Program-made: the position numbers and the translations under genes
Part shown: piece after piece, positions 14,060-23,808 of the stretch
How positions within the stretch are numbered: the stretch's first letter is position 1
Layout: every line of letters begins with the position of its first letter
Source: Synechococcus sp. PROS-U-1
GTDB lineage: Bacteria; Cyanobacteriota; Cyanobacteriia; PCC-6307; Cyanobiaceae
Length of the DNA stretch: 64,000 nt
NCBI RefSeq assembly: GCF_014279755.1
Contig: NZ_CP047951.1
Coordinates: forward strand, 620,001 to 684,000
Reading direction: 5' to 3'
The notes under the pieces: model-generated
Told to the model about the DNA's origin: nothing
What the model saw: the letters and a program-made list of their open reading frames with translations, nothing else
Databases searched by the model: none

Positions 14060-15337
14060 TCATTCTGGCTGGAGTCGCTCGCGGCCGACGTAAGGCACTA
14101 AGGCTTTGGGCAGTAGAACGCTGCCGTCTGCCTGTTGGCCGTTCTCCAGCAGGGCCGCCATGGTTCTGCCGATGGCCAGACCGCTGCCGTTCAGGGTGTG
14201 GACCAGTTTCGTTGCTTTGCCTTCTTTGGTGCGGATGGAGGATCGTCGCGCCTGAAAATCGCCACAAACGCTGCAACTCGAGATTTCCCGGTAGGCACCC
14301 GCCCCCGGCAGCCAGACTTCGAGGTCGTAGGTCCGGCGTGCTGAGAATCCAAGGTCTGCGGTGCACAGGTCCAAGACTCGATAGGGGAGTTCCAAGGCCT
14401 GCAGCACGGCTTCCGCATCGGCCGTGATCTGCTGATGGGCTTCTTCGGATTGATCCGGATGCGCAAACCAATACAACTCCACCTTGTTGAACTGGTGCAG
14501 GCGAATCAGACCACGTGTGTCACGGCCGTAGCTACCGGCTTCACGTCGGAAACAGGGGCTGTAGGCGGCGTAGCGCAGCGGCAGTTGATCCGCCGGGATG
14601 ATTTCGTCCCGGTGCAGGGAGGTCACCGGGACTTCAGCGGTTGGTGTCAGCCAGAGGTCGTCATCCGCGCAACGGAAGCTCTCCTCAGCGAACTTGGGCA
14701 GCTGTCCTGAGCCGGTGAGGCTGGCGCTGTTCACAAGCACCGGGGGCAGCACTTCCCGGTACCCCTTGCTCGCATGGAGGTCGAGCATGAAGTTGATCAG
14801 GCCACGCTCCAGTCGAGCCCCCTGCCCCAGCAGGGTGACGAACCGGCTCTGAGCGATTCGGACGGATCGTTCCGTATCGAGCAGCTGCAGGCGTTCGGCG
14901 ATCTGCCAGTGCTCTTCCAGGTTGTCTTCAACGCGGGGGCTGCCCCAACGGCGGACCTCAATGTTGTCCTCCTCACTGCGCCCATCAGGGCAGGCTTCGG
15001 CCGGAAGGTTGGGAAACCCAAGCAGCTGTTGCTTGAGCTCACTCGACAGCTGCTTTTCCTCGTCCTCAAGAACCGCCACCTTCTGCTTGATGGCATTGCC
15101 CTTGTGGCGCAGTTCGGCCACGTCTTCGCCTTTGGGATCAGCACCTGCCTTGATCCGCTGCCCGACCTCTTTGCCGATCTGATTGCCTTCCGCCTGGAGG
15201 CTGCTGCGTTGTTGCTCCAGATCACGCTGCTGCTGAGCGATCAGCTGCAGTTTGGTGAGATCAACAGACTTACCTCGACGCCCCAGTTGCTGGGCGATCG
15301 TTTCGGGGTTGTCACGCACAAGGCGCTGATCGAGCAC
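14060..15337 (-). CDS. serS: seryl-tRNA synthetase
   Basis: A 425-residue class II aminoacyl-tRNA synthetase. It has an N-terminal coiled-coil arm for tRNA binding (about residues 30-105, rich in Lys/Glu/Gln heptads), motif 2 around [19 protein letters not shown], and motif 3 near the end ([20 protein letters not shown]). Length is normal. It charges tRNA-Ser in the cytoplasm. Upstream of rseP; a small membrane-protein gene precedes it by about 40 nt. Confidence 0.97.
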   Translation of the reverse strand: MLDQRLVRDNPETIAQQLGRRGKSVDLTKLQLIAQQQRDLEQQRSSLQAEGNQIGKEVGQRIKAGADPKGEDVAELRHKGNAIKQKVAVLEDEEKQLSSELKQQLLGFPNLPAEACPDGRSEEDNIEVRRWGSPRVEDNLEEHWQIAERLQLLDTERSVRIAQSRFVTLLGQGARLERGLINFMLDLHASKGYREVLPPVLVNSASLTGSGQLPKFAEESFRCADDDLWLTPTAEVPVTSLHRDEIIPADQLPLRYAAYSPCFRREAGSYGRDTRGLIRLHQFNKVELYWFAHPDQSEEAHQQITADAEAVLQALELPYRVLDLCTADLGFSARRTYDLEVWLPGAGAYREISSCSVCGDFQARRSSIRTKEGKATKLVHTLNGSGLAIGRTMAALLENGQQADGSVLLPKALVPYVGRERLQPE

Positions 15338-15379
15338 GGTTTCAGGGGGGTCAGCGCCGGCAGCCTATGGCAGGCCGTT

Positions 15380-15547
15380 TCAGAGCACCTGGCCAACCAT
15401 GACTGCTGCGATGCCTGAGAACAGCGTGATGCCAAGGGCAGTGAGAGGGCTCTGACCCTGGGCGACGGCCATGGTGGTGATCACACCAGCGCCAAGGCAG
15501 GCCACGCAAAGCTGAGTGGCAATGTCGTTCTGGCGCTCCACGTGCAT
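15380..15547 (-). CDS. small two-span membrane protein (55 aa)
   Basis: A 55-residue protein from ATG 15547 lying between the Ycf46-like gene and serS on the same strand. Two hydrophobic stretches (TQLCVACLGAGVITTMAVA, about residues 11-29, and ALGITLFSGIAAVMVGQVL, about 37-55) are joined by a short polar turn. It reads like a compact helical hairpin. Clean start, stop and position in the gene string make it credible. No named family recognised. Confidence 0.6.
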   Translation of the reverse strand: MHVERQNDIATQLCVACLGAGVITTMAVAQGQSPLTALGITLFSGIAAVMVGQVL

Positions 15548-15619
15548 CCGGCAGTTGGTTGGACCGTAGGGAGGGTGCTCACTGCCGCCTCTCTTGATCG
15601 CAGTGTTCGTTACGCTGCG

Positions 15620-17110
15620 TCAGGCTTCGTTACCTGCAGCAACAGAGGCGGGTCGGGCGCGGCCGCCGGCCGCCCACTGTTTCAGCTGCTCCAGCTGTTC
15701 GCTGGCTGTTCGTGACAGGGGAATGAGCTGGGAGGCGGCACCAATCAGATCCGGCTCTGTCAGTTCACGGTTGTCGGCAAAGGCCAGGTGCATCGCCTCG
15801 ATCACGGTTTGCTCCAGCTCGGCTCCGGAGAACCCTTCACTGCGGCTCACCACGGTCGCCACGGGCAGCTTCAGCCCAGGTCGTCTCCGCTCCAGATGCA
15901 GCTGAAGGATGCTGTTTCGTTCAGCGCTGCTGGGCAGATCGAGCATGAAAATTTCATCGAAACGCCCCTTTCTCAGCAGTTCCGGTGGGAGTTTCTCAAC
16001 ACCGTTGGCGGTGGCGACGACGAACACCGGTGACTGTTTCTCCGCCATCCAGGTGAGCACGTTGGCCAGAACCCGCTGCGTGGTGCCGCCATCGCTGCGT
16101 CCATCGCCCCCGAATCCCTTGTCGATCTCATCGATCCAGAGCACGCAGGGCGCCATCGCTTCAGCGCGTTGGATCATCTCGCGTGTGCGCGCCTCGCTGG
16201 CTCCCACCAGACCTGCGAACAAACGCCCCACATCCAGACGGAGCAGGGGCATGGACCAGCTGCAGGCGATGGCCTTGGCTGTGAGTGACTTCCCTGTGCC
16301 CTGGGGACCCACGAGCAGGACGCCACGGGGGAGAGGCAATCCAAAGCGCCGCGCATCTTCAGAAAATGCCCTGTGCCGTTGTTGCAGCCACGTTTTGAGA
16401 CCATCGAGGCCTCCAATAGCTTCCGTGCCTTCATCGCTGCGGCAGAACTCCAGCACCTCACTGCGGGCAATGGTCTGGCGCTTCTCCTCGAGCACGTCCT
16501 GAAGATCGTCTGGTCCCAACTGGCCGCGGCGGGCCAGGGCACGGGCCGCGACCTGACGAACCCTCATCTCGCTGAGCCCACTGCATGCCTGTGCCAGCTC
16601 ATCCAAGACGGGGGCTGTCAGGGGACTGCCGCTGCTCATGCCGATGCTGCTGATCAGTCGGCGCAGGTCGTCGTTGTCGGGAAGGGGGAGATCCAGAAGC
16701 GTGAGGCTTTCTTCGAGATCGCCTGGGGGTGTCCATTGCCCGCAGCACAACACCAGCGTGTGAGGGGTGCTGCGCAGCGATCCCTCGAGATTGCGCAGCA
16801 TCCGGGCGACGCCGGGGTCATCGCAGAACCGATGAAAATCCTTGGCGAGCAGCAGGGTCGGACTGCCTGCATCCCGTTGCTGGAGCCACTGCAGCATGGC
16901 CATCGGTTGACGGCTTCCCTGGCCGTCGGCATTCACCGGTCCGCTGATGCCATCGATGAAATTCCAGCAGACCAGTTGGCGTGCAAGACGTTTGGCGGCT
17001 TCGTCAAGCAGGCTTTCGACCCGTGCTTCCTCGTTGCTGCGGACCCAAATCAGTGGTGTACGTGCACGCACCAGAAGGTCGATTTGGTGGCCCCAGGCTG
17101 CACTGCTCAT
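15620..17110 (-). CDS. Ycf46-like AAA ATPase
   Basis: A 496-residue AAA+ protein. The N-terminal half (about 1-240) is the Ycf46-type degenerate region beginning with the conserved-looking [21 protein letters not shown] split over residues 11-31. The C-terminal half is a full AAA module: Walker [14 protein letters not shown] (about residue 268 on), Walker [11 protein letters not shown], and a second region of homology with R fingers ([12 protein letters not shown]). The Synechocystis homologue Slr0374 is reported to affect carbon utilisation. Its ATG overlaps the DUF177 stop by 4 nt. Confidence 0.85.
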   Translation of the reverse strand: MSSAAWGHQIDLLVRARTPLIWVRSNEEARVESLLDEAAKRLARQLVCWNFIDGISGPVNADGQGSRQPMAMLQWLQQRDAGSPTLLLAKDFHRFCDDPGVARMLRNLEGSLRSTPHTLVLCCGQWTPPGDLEESLTLLDLPLPDNDDLRRLISSIGMSSGSPLTAPVLDELAQACSGLSEMRVRQVAARALARRGQLGPDDLQDVLEEKRQTIARSEVLEFCRSDEGTEAIGGLDGLKTWLQQRHRAFSEDARRFGLPLPRGVLLVGPQGTGKSLTAKAIACSWSMPLLRLDVGRLFAGLVGASEARTREMIQRAEAMAPCVLWIDEIDKGFGGDGRSDGGTTQRVLANVLTWMAEKQSPVFVVATANGVEKLPPELLRKGRFDEIFMLDLPSSAERNSILQLHLERRRPGLKLPVATVVSRSEGFSGAELEQTVIEAMHLAFADNRELTEPDLIGAASQLIPLSRTASEQLEQLKQWAAGGRARPASVAAGNEA

Positions 17111-17643
17111 TGCTGGTTCATCTGCTGTTGCAGCTGTTGAAGGGCCTGCCAGCGGGGATCAACCTCCATCGAATCGGGGGTAGAGATGGCCGGTTGATGA
17201 TCGAGGCCCGGTGGGCCTGGACAGTGGTCACCGCAGTGATTCACAACGGGCAGCAGCAGATTGAGCTGTTCGAATGCCCATTGCTGGGGATCAAATTGAC
17301 CGCGTGGATCGAGAACATCAACCAGACCTTCCATCTCAGCAACCTCTCCGGAATGCTCCAGGTCGTTGGCCGTTGGTGGGGCCTCTCCCAGCCAGATCAA
17401 TTCAGAGGGAGTGCAGCTCAGGTGCTGATTGAACTGGTTCAGGCAGCGATCGCAGCAGAGGGTGACGATGGTGCTGAGTTGCCCCTGCACCGCCAAGACG
17501 TTGCCGCGGTGCTCTGCTGAAACATGGCCTCGGACCGGTGTAAGCGAGGGGAGCTCATCGAGCTCCCCCTCAACCTCCCAGACCTTCGGTGTGCCCAAGG
17601 CCCGGAGCTCCTGGAGAGGAACAGGCTCCAGTGCCTCGATCAC
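17107..17643 (-). CDS. DUF177 (YceD-like) protein
   Basis: A 178-residue acidic cytoplasmic protein, GTG start 17643 overlapping the yidC stop as GTGA. It has the family's central Cys pair around [13 protein letters not shown] and the downstream acidic [21 protein letters not shown] segment. DUF177/YceD proteins are linked to 23S rRNA processing or ribosomal protein L32 in other bacteria and chloroplasts; here rpmF is not adjacent. Part of the rpmH-rnpA-PH-yidC string. Confidence 0.8.
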   Translation of the reverse strand: MIEALEPVPLQELRALGTPKVWEVEGELDELPSLTPVRGHVSAEHRGNVLAVQGQLSTIVTLCCDRCLNQFNQHLSCTPSELIWLGEAPPTANDLEHSGEVAEMEGLVDVLDPRGQFDPQQWAFEQLNLLLPVVNHCGDHCPGPPGLDHQPAISTPDSMEVDPRWQALQQLQQQMNQQ

Positions 17644-18770
17644 TTGCCCTTCGGTTCAAACGGCAGCCGTGAACCGCCCGAAGTGGCCGAAACCGTCACC
17701 GTTTTCTGAGCCATCTGCTGGTCCAGGATTTTCTGGAGGTTGTCGGGCAGTGCCTCTTTGCTGAGGATGAAGGTCTGCAGTGCCTGGAACACGTTGGCGA
17801 TCAGCATGTAGAGCAGAACGCCGGCCGGGAGTGGGAAGAACAAAAACATTCCCGTGATCATCACGGGGGTGATTTTGTTGGCTGTGGACTGCTGGGGGTT
17901 GGCAGGCATGCCCATGCCGGATAGCAGTTGGGACAGGAACAGGGTGATACCGAAGCCTGCAACCAGAATCGCGATATCCCAATTGACTGCACCATCGGCG
18001 TAGAAGCCGACCTGCCCCAGGGCTTTGATGAACAGGAAGCCGCTGCGGGCTGCCAGGCCTGGAATCTTCGCTTCAACGGTGGCATCGCCGGCGGCGAGTG
18101 CCTTGATCGTTCCATCGTCGCTGACGCTGACGATGTCATCACCCTTGGTCACTTCCCACGTCGGCGCGAAGCGTCCAGAGTTTTCAACGCCCGTGAGCAC
18201 GTCGCTGAAGGCGCGGCCATCCTTCGTATGAAGGTTCACCGTGGCACTGTCTCCAACGCCGATCTTGGTGCCCCGCGGCAGGCTGGCGATCACCGGCACA
18301 TGGTCGGTTTCACCAATGAAGATGGAGTGGCTGGCGCTGTTGAACGGCTTGGGTTCCACAGCAGCGATCTGGTCCGCCGGCATCACCTTCATGTTCAACG
18401 TGTAGGGAACGTCGGCGAACGGTGACCCCCGCAATGTTGCAAACAGAGCGAACAGGATCGGCATCTGCACCAGCAGCGGCAGACATCCCGCCAGGGGGCT
18501 GCCGAATTCCTTCATCACATTGCCAAGTTCCTCTTGCTGCTTCTGAGGGTTGTTGGCGAACCGGCTCTTGATCTCAGCCTGGCGTTTCTGAATCACTGGC
18601 TGAGCGATGCGCATGCGCCTGGCGCTGCGAATCGATCCTGCGCTCAGGGGATAGAGCGCGATCCGAATGACGAGAGTGAGAGCGACGATGGCCAGGCCAT
18701 AGCTGGGCACCAATCCATAGAAGAAATCAAGGATTGGAATCAGCAGGTTGTCGGAGATGTATCCGATCAC
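17640..18770 (-). CDS. yidC: membrane protein insertase YidC/Oxa1
   Basis: A 376-residue Oxa1-type insertase. An N-terminal helix is followed by a basic cytoplasmic coiled-coil region ([20 protein letters not shown], about residues 52-71), the conserved [16 protein letters not shown] helix (about 94-109), a periplasmic insertion of roughly 120 residues that is larger than in minimal Oxa1 proteins, and further helices. It inserts photosystem and respiratory subunits into plasma and thylakoid membranes. It sits in the classic rpmH-rnpA-yidC order. Confidence 0.95.
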   Translation of the reverse strand: MIGYISDNLLIPILDFFYGLVPSYGLAIVALTLVIRIALYPLSAGSIRSARRMRIAQPVIQKRQAEIKSRFANNPQKQQEELGNVMKEFGSPLAGCLPLLVQMPILFALFATLRGSPFADVPYTLNMKVMPADQIAAVEPKPFNSASHSIFIGETDHVPVIASLPRGTKIGVGDSATVNLHTKDGRAFSDVLTGVENSGRFAPTWEVTKGDDIVSVSDDGTIKALAAGDATVEAKIPGLAARSGFLFIKALGQVGFYADGAVNWDIAILVAGFGITLFLSQLLSGMGMPANPQQSTANKITPVMITGMFLFFPLPAGVLLYMLIANVFQALQTFILSKEALPDNLQKILDQQMAQKTVTVSATSGGSRLPFEPKGK

Positions 18771-18826
18771 GTTGAAGAAACGGGGGGGCGGGACGGTGTG
18801 AGGCCAGTGTGCATGAACAGCTGCAC

Positions 18827-19234
18827 TCAGGCGGCGAAACCTTCAGTCGATTTCTGTTGGTCTTTCGCAGCACGGCTGCTGATTCGTTCGAGGATGTAGG
18901 CCTCCACCTCGCGGAAACGAGGCATCGAGCGCAATTCGAGCCTGGCGCCATCCTGGAGAACCAACACCATGTCTCCCCAGGCGCCAAAGCCCCGGGGAAC
19001 GGTGCGGACTTCGGTGATCTGGGAATAAACCACTTGGGTTTTGTCTTTTCCCATCCAGCCGCCTGTCACCGAGATCCGGCGACTGGTGATGCGGAAGCGC
19101 AGCCAGAGGGCACGTACAACGGCGCCAATGGTGAAAGGAAGGCCGATCAGTGTGAAGCCGAGCAGGATGTTGAAAATGAGGTCTCCGCGGGCTGGGCCAC
19201 CGTCGAAGTGGACATCTTCCTGAATGCTGGTCAT
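18827..19234 (-). CDS. PH-domain membrane protein (bPH2/YdbT-type)
   Basis: A 135-residue protein whose ATG 19234 overlaps the rnpA stop (ATGA). Two close hydrophobic segments at the N-terminus ([21 protein letters not shown], about 19-39) are followed by a bacterial PH domain with the usual [14 protein letters not shown] and [19 protein letters not shown] features. The function of this family is not settled. It is regularly found between rnpA and yidC in cyanobacteria. Confidence 0.8.
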   Translation of the reverse strand: MTSIQEDVHFDGGPARGDLIFNILLGFTLIGLPFTIGAVVRALWLRFRITSRRISVTGGWMGKDKTQVVYSQITEVRTVPRGFGAWGDMVLVLQDGARLELRSMPRFREVEAYILERISSRAAKDQQKSTEGFAA

Positions 19235-19620
19235 GGATCCAGTCCGGCGCTTCTCAAAAGACTGTCGCATTCTTCCAGCAACTGTGTGGGTTCGGCTTCC
19301 GCGGCTTCTGGACGAAGGCTGATCAAAAGCCAGCGCCCAGCCAGGTCTTTGCGCCGTTCGAAACGCCGACGCAGATGGTCATGCAAAAGCCTTCTCAGGC
19401 GATTCCGCTTGACGGCGCGCTTGCTCACCTTGCTGCTGATCACCAGAGCGCAACGGCAGCACTGATCCTGCATCCCCCGCATCTCTCGACGAAGCAGGTT
19501 GGAGTCTCCTGAGGCAACACGCAGAACCATCAAGGCTCCGTGCTGACGTTTGGAGGATCGGTGCAAGCGGTTGAAGCATCGATGCCCGCGCAATCGCATG
19601 GAGGCGGGAAGGACCATCAA
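19231..19620 (-). CDS. rnpA: ribonuclease P protein component
   Basis: A 129-residue basic protein. The RNR motif is present within SSKVSKRAVKRNRLRRLL (about residues 62-79), which contacts the RNase P RNA. It begins with LPASMRLRGHRCFNRLHR, the usual substrate-binding start. It processes the 5' ends of tRNA precursors. Located downstream of rpmH with about 59 nt between, in which a hairpin lies. The first two codons are both ATG. Confidence 0.93.
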   Translation of the reverse strand: MMVLPASMRLRGHRCFNRLHRSSKRQHGALMVLRVASGDSNLLRREMRGMQDQCCRCALVISSKVSKRAVKRNRLRRLLHDHLRRRFERRKDLAGRWLLISLRPEAAEAEPTQLLEECDSLLRSAGLDP

Positions 19621-19647
19621 CCAATCCTGTTGAGAGGGGTCGAAGAC

Positions 19648-19672
19648 GGGGTGAACCGTTCGGATTCACCCC
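19648..19672. promoter_or_regulatory. hairpin between rpmH and rnpA
   Basis: A perfect 8-bp inverted repeat (ggggtgaa / ttcacccc) with a 9-nt loop in the 58-nt gap. There is no T run after it, so it is more likely an RNA-processing or partial-termination signal that sets the L34 to RnpA ratio than a full terminator. Confidence 0.5.
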
Positions 19673-19678
19673 TAACGA

Positions 19679-19816
19679 TCAGGCTGCGAGACGAGCGCGG
19701 CCGCGTTTGCGACGCGTACGGATCACGCGACGGCCGGTGTGGGAACGCATCCGTACACGGAAACCCGAGACGCGCTTCCTCTTGCGGCTTGTTCCTCCGA
19801 GGGTGCGCTTGGTCAT
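19679..19816 (-). CDS. rpmH: 50S ribosomal protein L34
   Basis: A 45-residue, extremely basic protein from ATG 19816 with the family signature [20 protein letters not shown] and the end [12 protein letters not shown]. It is too small to be called by length alone, but the sequence is unmistakable. First gene of the rpmH-rnpA-PH-yidC-DUF177-ycf46 string. Confidence 0.97.
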   Translation of the reverse strand: MTKRTLGGTSRKRKRVSGFRVRMRSHTGRRVIRTRRKRGRARLAA

Positions 19817-19862
19817 GGACGTCTCCTGGCTACCGGCCGATCTGAATTTGGGATTTTATCAG

Positions 19863-20438
19863 TCAGTCCACATCAATCAGCCAGCTGCCGCGGTAGCCGG
19901 ACATCGGCACATCACCGGGGGCCTGAACCAGGGCGTTGAACTGATACATCCGTTTCCCCTGGGGATTGAACAACTTGATGGACAGCGAATAGTCGGCGTC
20001 CGACGGCAGCGGTGTGTCGGGGAAGACTTCAATCGCTGTCTGGTCCTCAGTGACTTTGATGACGGCTGGAATCTCTTCGAGGCACTTGCTCCGGCTCATC
20101 ATTCCGCCAACCGTCGTGCGGCAGAGGCGCATGCGATGGGGTTTGAGCTTGGAGTCGAAGTAGTCCGGCACGGTGACGGTGAGTTTGAGGATCGCTGTCT
20201 TGCGGTCCTTTTCGCGCAGGGTTAGGAACCACTCAGACCGGTCACCGTCGATGTTGGAGGTCTGGTAGTAGTACAGCTTGCGGTAGTCGCGATCCGTGTC
20301 CCATCGGAATTCCAGGAGGCTCGGCGTGCCCTGGGCATAGGCGGTCTGCTCGGGCATCCCAGACAGGGTTGAGCCCATCAGCAGAGCCGCAGCCGTGCCG
20401 GCTCCAGCGAGCAAGCGTCGGGTGGTGGAACGAGCCAT
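19863..20438 (-). CDS. DUF2808 exported protein
   Basis: A 191-residue protein with a signal peptide (RRLLAGAGTAAALLMGSTLSG then a cut near AYAQG, about residue 36). The mature part shows the features of cyanobacterial DUF2808 proteins: the repeated beta-type pattern with YYYQTSN, ILKLTVTVPDYFDS and a paired Cys. Function unknown; thought to be periplasmic or envelope associated. It is transcribed towards the next gene pair but separated from it by a gap of about 75 nt. Confidence 0.75.
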   Translation of the reverse strand: MARSTTRRLLAGAGTAAALLMGSTLSGMPEQTAYAQGTPSLLEFRWDTDRDYRKLYYYQTSNIDGDRSEWFLTLREKDRKTAILKLTVTVPDYFDSKLKPHRMRLCRTTVGGMMSRSKCLEEIPAVIKVTEDQTAIEVFPDTPLPSDADYSLSIKLFNPQGKRMYQFNALVQAPGDVPMSGYRGSWLIDVD

Positions 20439-20514
20439 AGGAAACGTCTCAATGAATGGGATTCTCCTGAGTCCAATCGCAAGGCGGTGATCTCAGGGGT
20501 CGGAGGGTGATCTG

Positions 20515-20898
20515 TCAGTTATGACCAGATCGGTCTGGCCTGAGCCGCTGCGCGTCGCCTTGATAGGGGTGTATGGGTTTCTGGTCCTGCGGGATCCAGG
20601 CGTGGGCCAGGACACGGATGCAGTGGGGGAGATCTCCTTGGACGGCCATTTGCTGGCAGTCCAGCAAGGCCACCGTGTCCCAGCCTGGCCGGCGCCGGGC
20701 GATGGCGGCCGGAAAACAGGCGTCCAGGTCGGCCGTGACCGAGAAGGTCACTGACACAAGTTGGTCTGGGGTCAGACCATTGCGATCGACCAAGGCATCC
20801 ATCAGCGCGCTGACAGCCGCTTCAATGGCAGCTGTGCTGTTCTCGGTGCAGGTGGTGGCCCCACGCAGGCCTCTCAGAACAATGGGGGAATGGGTCAT
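20515..20898 (-). CDS. aroH: monofunctional chorismate mutase, AroH class
   Basis: A 127-residue protein from ATG 20898, which overlaps the sppA stop as ATGA. It matches Bacillus subtilis AroH along its length: LRGLRGATT (Arg12, equivalent to Arg7), the DLDACFPA segment, CIRVL (Arg95, equivalent to Arg90) and a late RPD. Converts chorismate to prephenate for Phe and Tyr synthesis. Oddity: the residue aligned with catalytic Glu78 is Gln83 (CQQM). Gln serves this role in AroQ enzymes, so activity is plausible. Confidence 0.88.
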   Translation of the reverse strand: MTHSPIVLRGLRGATTCTENSTAAIEAAVSALMDALVDRNGLTPDQLVSVTFSVTADLDACFPAAIARRRPGWDTVALLDCQQMAVQGDLPHCIRVLAHAWIPQDQKPIHPYQGDAQRLRPDRSGHN

Positions 20899-21722
20899 GG
20901 GCGGTACAGCCAAAGCACCTGACCACTCCCCATTAACTCGATCGACAGGCGTTGCTGCAGTTGATGCAAGAGCTGGGATCCCGGCAGCAGGCCGCTGAGC
21001 TTCCGGCGTTGTTTGCCGAGGGTGACGGGACGAATGTCGTCCTCGTCGAGATCTGCCAATTGCGCTGCCAGGCGCTTGGCGTGGTCTTCGTCGCCGAGCT
21101 CATCGACCAACCCCAGGGCCTTCGCCTGTTCTCCACTGAAGACCCGTCCATCGGCGAAGCGCTTCACCGTCTCCAGCTCGAGGTTTCGCCCCTTCGCCAC
21201 AACGCCCACGAACTGGCCGTAGCTGCTATCGATGAGTTCCTGAAGCAGAGCCCGCTCTGCATCGCTGAGTGGGCGATCAGGGGAAAGGATGTCCTTGAAC
21301 GGACCACTCTTCACCGTGTCAAAGCGAATTCCAATTCGTTCGAAGACCTTGGAGAGGTCGTTGCCCCGCAGAATCACCCCAATGGAACCGGTGATCGTGC
21401 CTGGATTGGCAACGATCTTCTCTGCCGCGACACCGATGTAGACGCCACCAGAGGCGGAGATGTTGCCAAAGCTGGCCACAACGCGACAGCCCTGCTCCCT
21501 CAGCCGCAGAAGGGCTGCATGAATTTCCTGGCTGTCTCCAACCGTGCCGCCTGGGCTGTCAATGCGCAGCAGCAACGCTGGAAATTCCCTCTGCTTCACC
21601 TCCCGCAGAGCTTTCAACACTCGCTGCCGTGTGGCCCCATTAATGGGGCCGTCAACAACGATGCGCGCCATCCGTCGTCGGGATTTGCGCCGCAAGGGCC
21701 AGATCATGTTGCGCAGCTGCAT
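20895..21722 (-). CDS. sppA: signal peptide peptidase SppA, short form
   Basis: A 275-residue S49 peptidase, start ATG 21722 (ORF open to 21758). The single catalytic domain has SPGGTVGDSQEIHAAL, the Ser nucleophile in NISASGGVYIGVAAE and the TGSIGVIL segment, with a Lys later (VKSGPFKD). It is the short type with one S49 domain, unlike E. coli's double-length enzyme, and lacks a strong N-terminal anchor, so it may be cytoplasmic or peripheral. Divergent from the EamA gene with about 38 bp between starts. Confidence 0.9.
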   Translation of the reverse strand: MQLRNMIWPLRRKSRRRMARIVVDGPINGATRQRVLKALREVKQREFPALLLRIDSPGGTVGDSQEIHAALLRLREQGCRVVASFGNISASGGVYIGVAAEKIVANPGTITGSIGVILRGNDLSKVFERIGIRFDTVKSGPFKDILSPDRPLSDAERALLQELIDSSYGQFVGVVAKGRNLELETVKRFADGRVFSGEQAKALGLVDELGDEDHAKRLAAQLADLDEDDIRPVTLGKQRRKLSGLLPGSQLLHQLQQRLSIELMGSGQVLWLYRP

Positions 21723-21760
21723 CACTCCAGATCTTAAAAAGAGCACCCCAACGCCCATTC

Positions 21761-22702
21761 ATGCCGTCACTGCGACTCTGGTTCCTGATGGTGCTGCCCT
21801 TCGCGCTCTGGGGAACTGCCATGACAGCCATGGCGCCGTTGCTCGACAGCTCTGGCCCCTGGCTTGTTGCTGGTTTGCGACTGGTCCCAGCGGGTTTGGC
21901 TCTTCTGCTCTGGAGTCAGTGGACCGGTCGTGGCTTGGCGATCGATCCCCGCGACCTGCTTTGGTTCCTGCTGTTCACCCTGGTGGATGCCACCTTGTTT
22001 CAAGGCCTTTTGGCCCGGGGTTTGGAGGGGACAGGTGCGGGTCTCGGTTCTGTCCTGATTGATTGCCAGCCCCTGCTGGTGGCCCTGATGGCTCGCGCCT
22101 TGTTCATGGAGTCGATCAATCCCATTGGTTGGATGGGCTTGGCCATCGGTTTGGCAGGAATCGTCTGCATCGGCCTGCCCGCTGAGCTGCTGGGTCATTG
22201 GTGGTTGCTGGCTGATCCACCGGTGGTGCAGCAGTTGTTTCAGCCCGGCGAGGGCTGGATGTTGCTGGCGGCCGTCGCCATGGCGGCTGGGACGGTGTTA
22301 ATTCGCTTTGCGTCTCGCCATAGCGATCCGGTCACCGTGACGGGCTGGCACATGCTGCTTGGGGGACTCCCCCTGCTTCTGGTTCATGCTCTGCAGAAGG
22401 CTGATGAAGGTCTGGCCTGGACGGCATCGGACTGGGCAGCTATGGGCTACGCGAGCCTTTTTGGAAGCGCTTTGGCCTATGGATTGTTTTTCTGGTTCGC
22501 GAATCAACGCGATCTCACCAGTTTCAGCAGCCTGGGATTCTTGACGCCGGTTTTCGCGTTGGCCACCGGTGGGTGGTTGCTTGGGGAACGCCTTGATCTG
22601 CTCCAGTGGATTGGCGTTCTGATGGTGCTCGTGTCGGTGATCTTCGTTAGTCAACGGCGCAGGTTCTGGGAGCCGCTGCCGATCACGGACACCTCGTCAT
22701 GA
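21761..22702 (+). CDS. EamA/DMT-family transporter
   Basis: A 313-residue polytopic membrane protein with about ten hydrophobic helices arranged as two EamA repeats. Visible hallmarks include LPFALWGTAMTAMAPLL in helix 1, ATLFQGLLARGL, and FGSALAYGLFFWFAN followed by the S..FLTPVFALATGGWLLGE signature in the second repeat. The drug/metabolite family exports amino acids, nucleotides or sugars; the substrate cannot be read from sequence. Its stop overlaps the glycosyltransferase start as ATGA. Confidence 0.88.
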   Translation: MPSLRLWFLMVLPFALWGTAMTAMAPLLDSSGPWLVAGLRLVPAGLALLLWSQWTGRGLAIDPRDLLWFLLFTLVDATLFQGLLARGLEGTGAGLGSVLIDCQPLLVALMARALFMESINPIGWMGLAIGLAGIVCIGLPAELLGHWWLLADPPVVQQLFQPGEGWMLLAAVAMAAGTVLIRFASRHSDPVTVTGWHMLLGGLPLLLVHALQKADEGLAWTASDWAAMGYASLFGSALAYGLFFWFANQRDLTSFSSLGFLTPVFALATGGWLLGERLDLLQWIGVLMVLVSVIFVSQRRRFWEPLPITDTSS

Positions 22703-23808
22703 CGAGTTCGCCTCTCCACCTCGTCATTGTCAACACGCCCATCGGGGCCCTTGGCAGCGGCGAGGGTGGTGGTGTGGAACTCACCCTGCGATCGCTGGTT
22801 CAGGGGCTGGTACGGCGTGGTCACAGGCTCACTGTTGTGGCTGCCAAAGGCTCAACACTCCCCGTTGACTGCACCGGTGTCGAGCTGCTGGAGGTGGAGG
22901 GTGTGAATCAGCCGAGCTGGCAGCACGCCGCAGCGCACGCACCGGTGGAGATTCCTCACAACGGTCTTCTGCCTGCTCTCTGGGAGACCGCTCTCGACGC
23001 GGGGCAATCCGCCGATGCCGTGATCAATGGAGGGTATGACTGGCTGCCGCTGTGGCTGACGCAACGGGTCAGCGCCAAGCTTTTTCACCTCATCAGCATG
23101 GGAGATGTGGCAGCGGTGATGCGCGATGTGATCGAGGCCGTTGCCGCTTGGAACCCCCATCGCCTCGCCTTTCACACGCATCGCCAGGCCGCTGATTTTC
23201 AGCTGCCAGCTCCCGCCAATGTGGTGGGCAACGGATTTGATCTGACCAATTACACCTTTCAGATCCAGACCAATGGTCCTCTGGGTTGGGCGGGTCGCAT
23301 CGCTCCCGAAAAGGGTTTGGAAGATGCTGCTGCTGCTGCTGCTGCCTTGGGAGAACAGCTTCTTGTTTGGGGGTTTCGTGAGGATGAGGCCTACGCCCGG
23401 CAGGTGGAGTCGAGCGTTCCCGCAGGCACGATCGATTGGCGCGGTTTTCGATCGACCATGGAGCTGCAGCAAGAGTTGGGGAGTTGCCGCGCTCTGATCA
23501 ACACCCCGAAATGGAACGAGGCCTACGGCAATGTTGTGGTGGAGGCCTTGGCCTGTGGGGTTCCCGTTGTTGCCTATGACCGCGGCGGACCCGGGGAATT
23601 GGTCTGCTCAGGCAACACCGGCTGGTTGGTGCCTCCCGACGATGTCGCATCTCTCGCAGAGGCACTGCGTCGTGTCGGCAGCATTAACCGTTCGGCTTGC
23701 CGCAGCTGGGCTGAGGCCCATGCCTCCTGCGAGGTCTTCAGCCAGCGTGTTGAAGCCTGGATTCGAACAGGACTGACGGCGGATGTCAGCATCAACCCCA
23801 GGCGCTGA
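22699..23808 (+). CDS. glycosyltransferase family 4
   Basis: A 369-residue GT-B fold protein. It begins with a nucleotide-sugar-type N-terminal domain (GALGSGEGGGVELTLRSL), and the C-terminal domain carries WAGRIAPEKGLEDAAAAA and the donor-binding EAYGNVVVEALACGVPVVA with a GGPGE turn, typical of GT4. Likely a UDP-sugar-dependent transferase in envelope glycan synthesis. It overlaps the EamA gene by 4 nt and the GT39 gene by 26 nt, so the three form one operon. Confidence 0.88.
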   Translation: MTSSPLHLVIVNTPIGALGSGEGGGVELTLRSLVQGLVRRGHRLTVVAAKGSTLPVDCTGVELLEVEGVNQPSWQHAAAHAPVEIPHNGLLPALWETALDAGQSADAVINGGYDWLPLWLTQRVSAKLFHLISMGDVAAVMRDVIEAVAAWNPHRLAFHTHRQAADFQLPAPANVVGNGFDLTNYTFQIQTNGPLGWAGRIAPEKGLEDAAAAAAALGEQLLVWGFREDEAYARQVESSVPAGTIDWRGFRSTMELQQELGSCRALINTPKWNEAYGNVVVEALACGVPVVAYDRGGPGELVCSGNTGWLVPPDDVASLAEALRRVGSINRSACRSWAEAHASCEVFSQRVEAWIRTGLTADVSINPRR

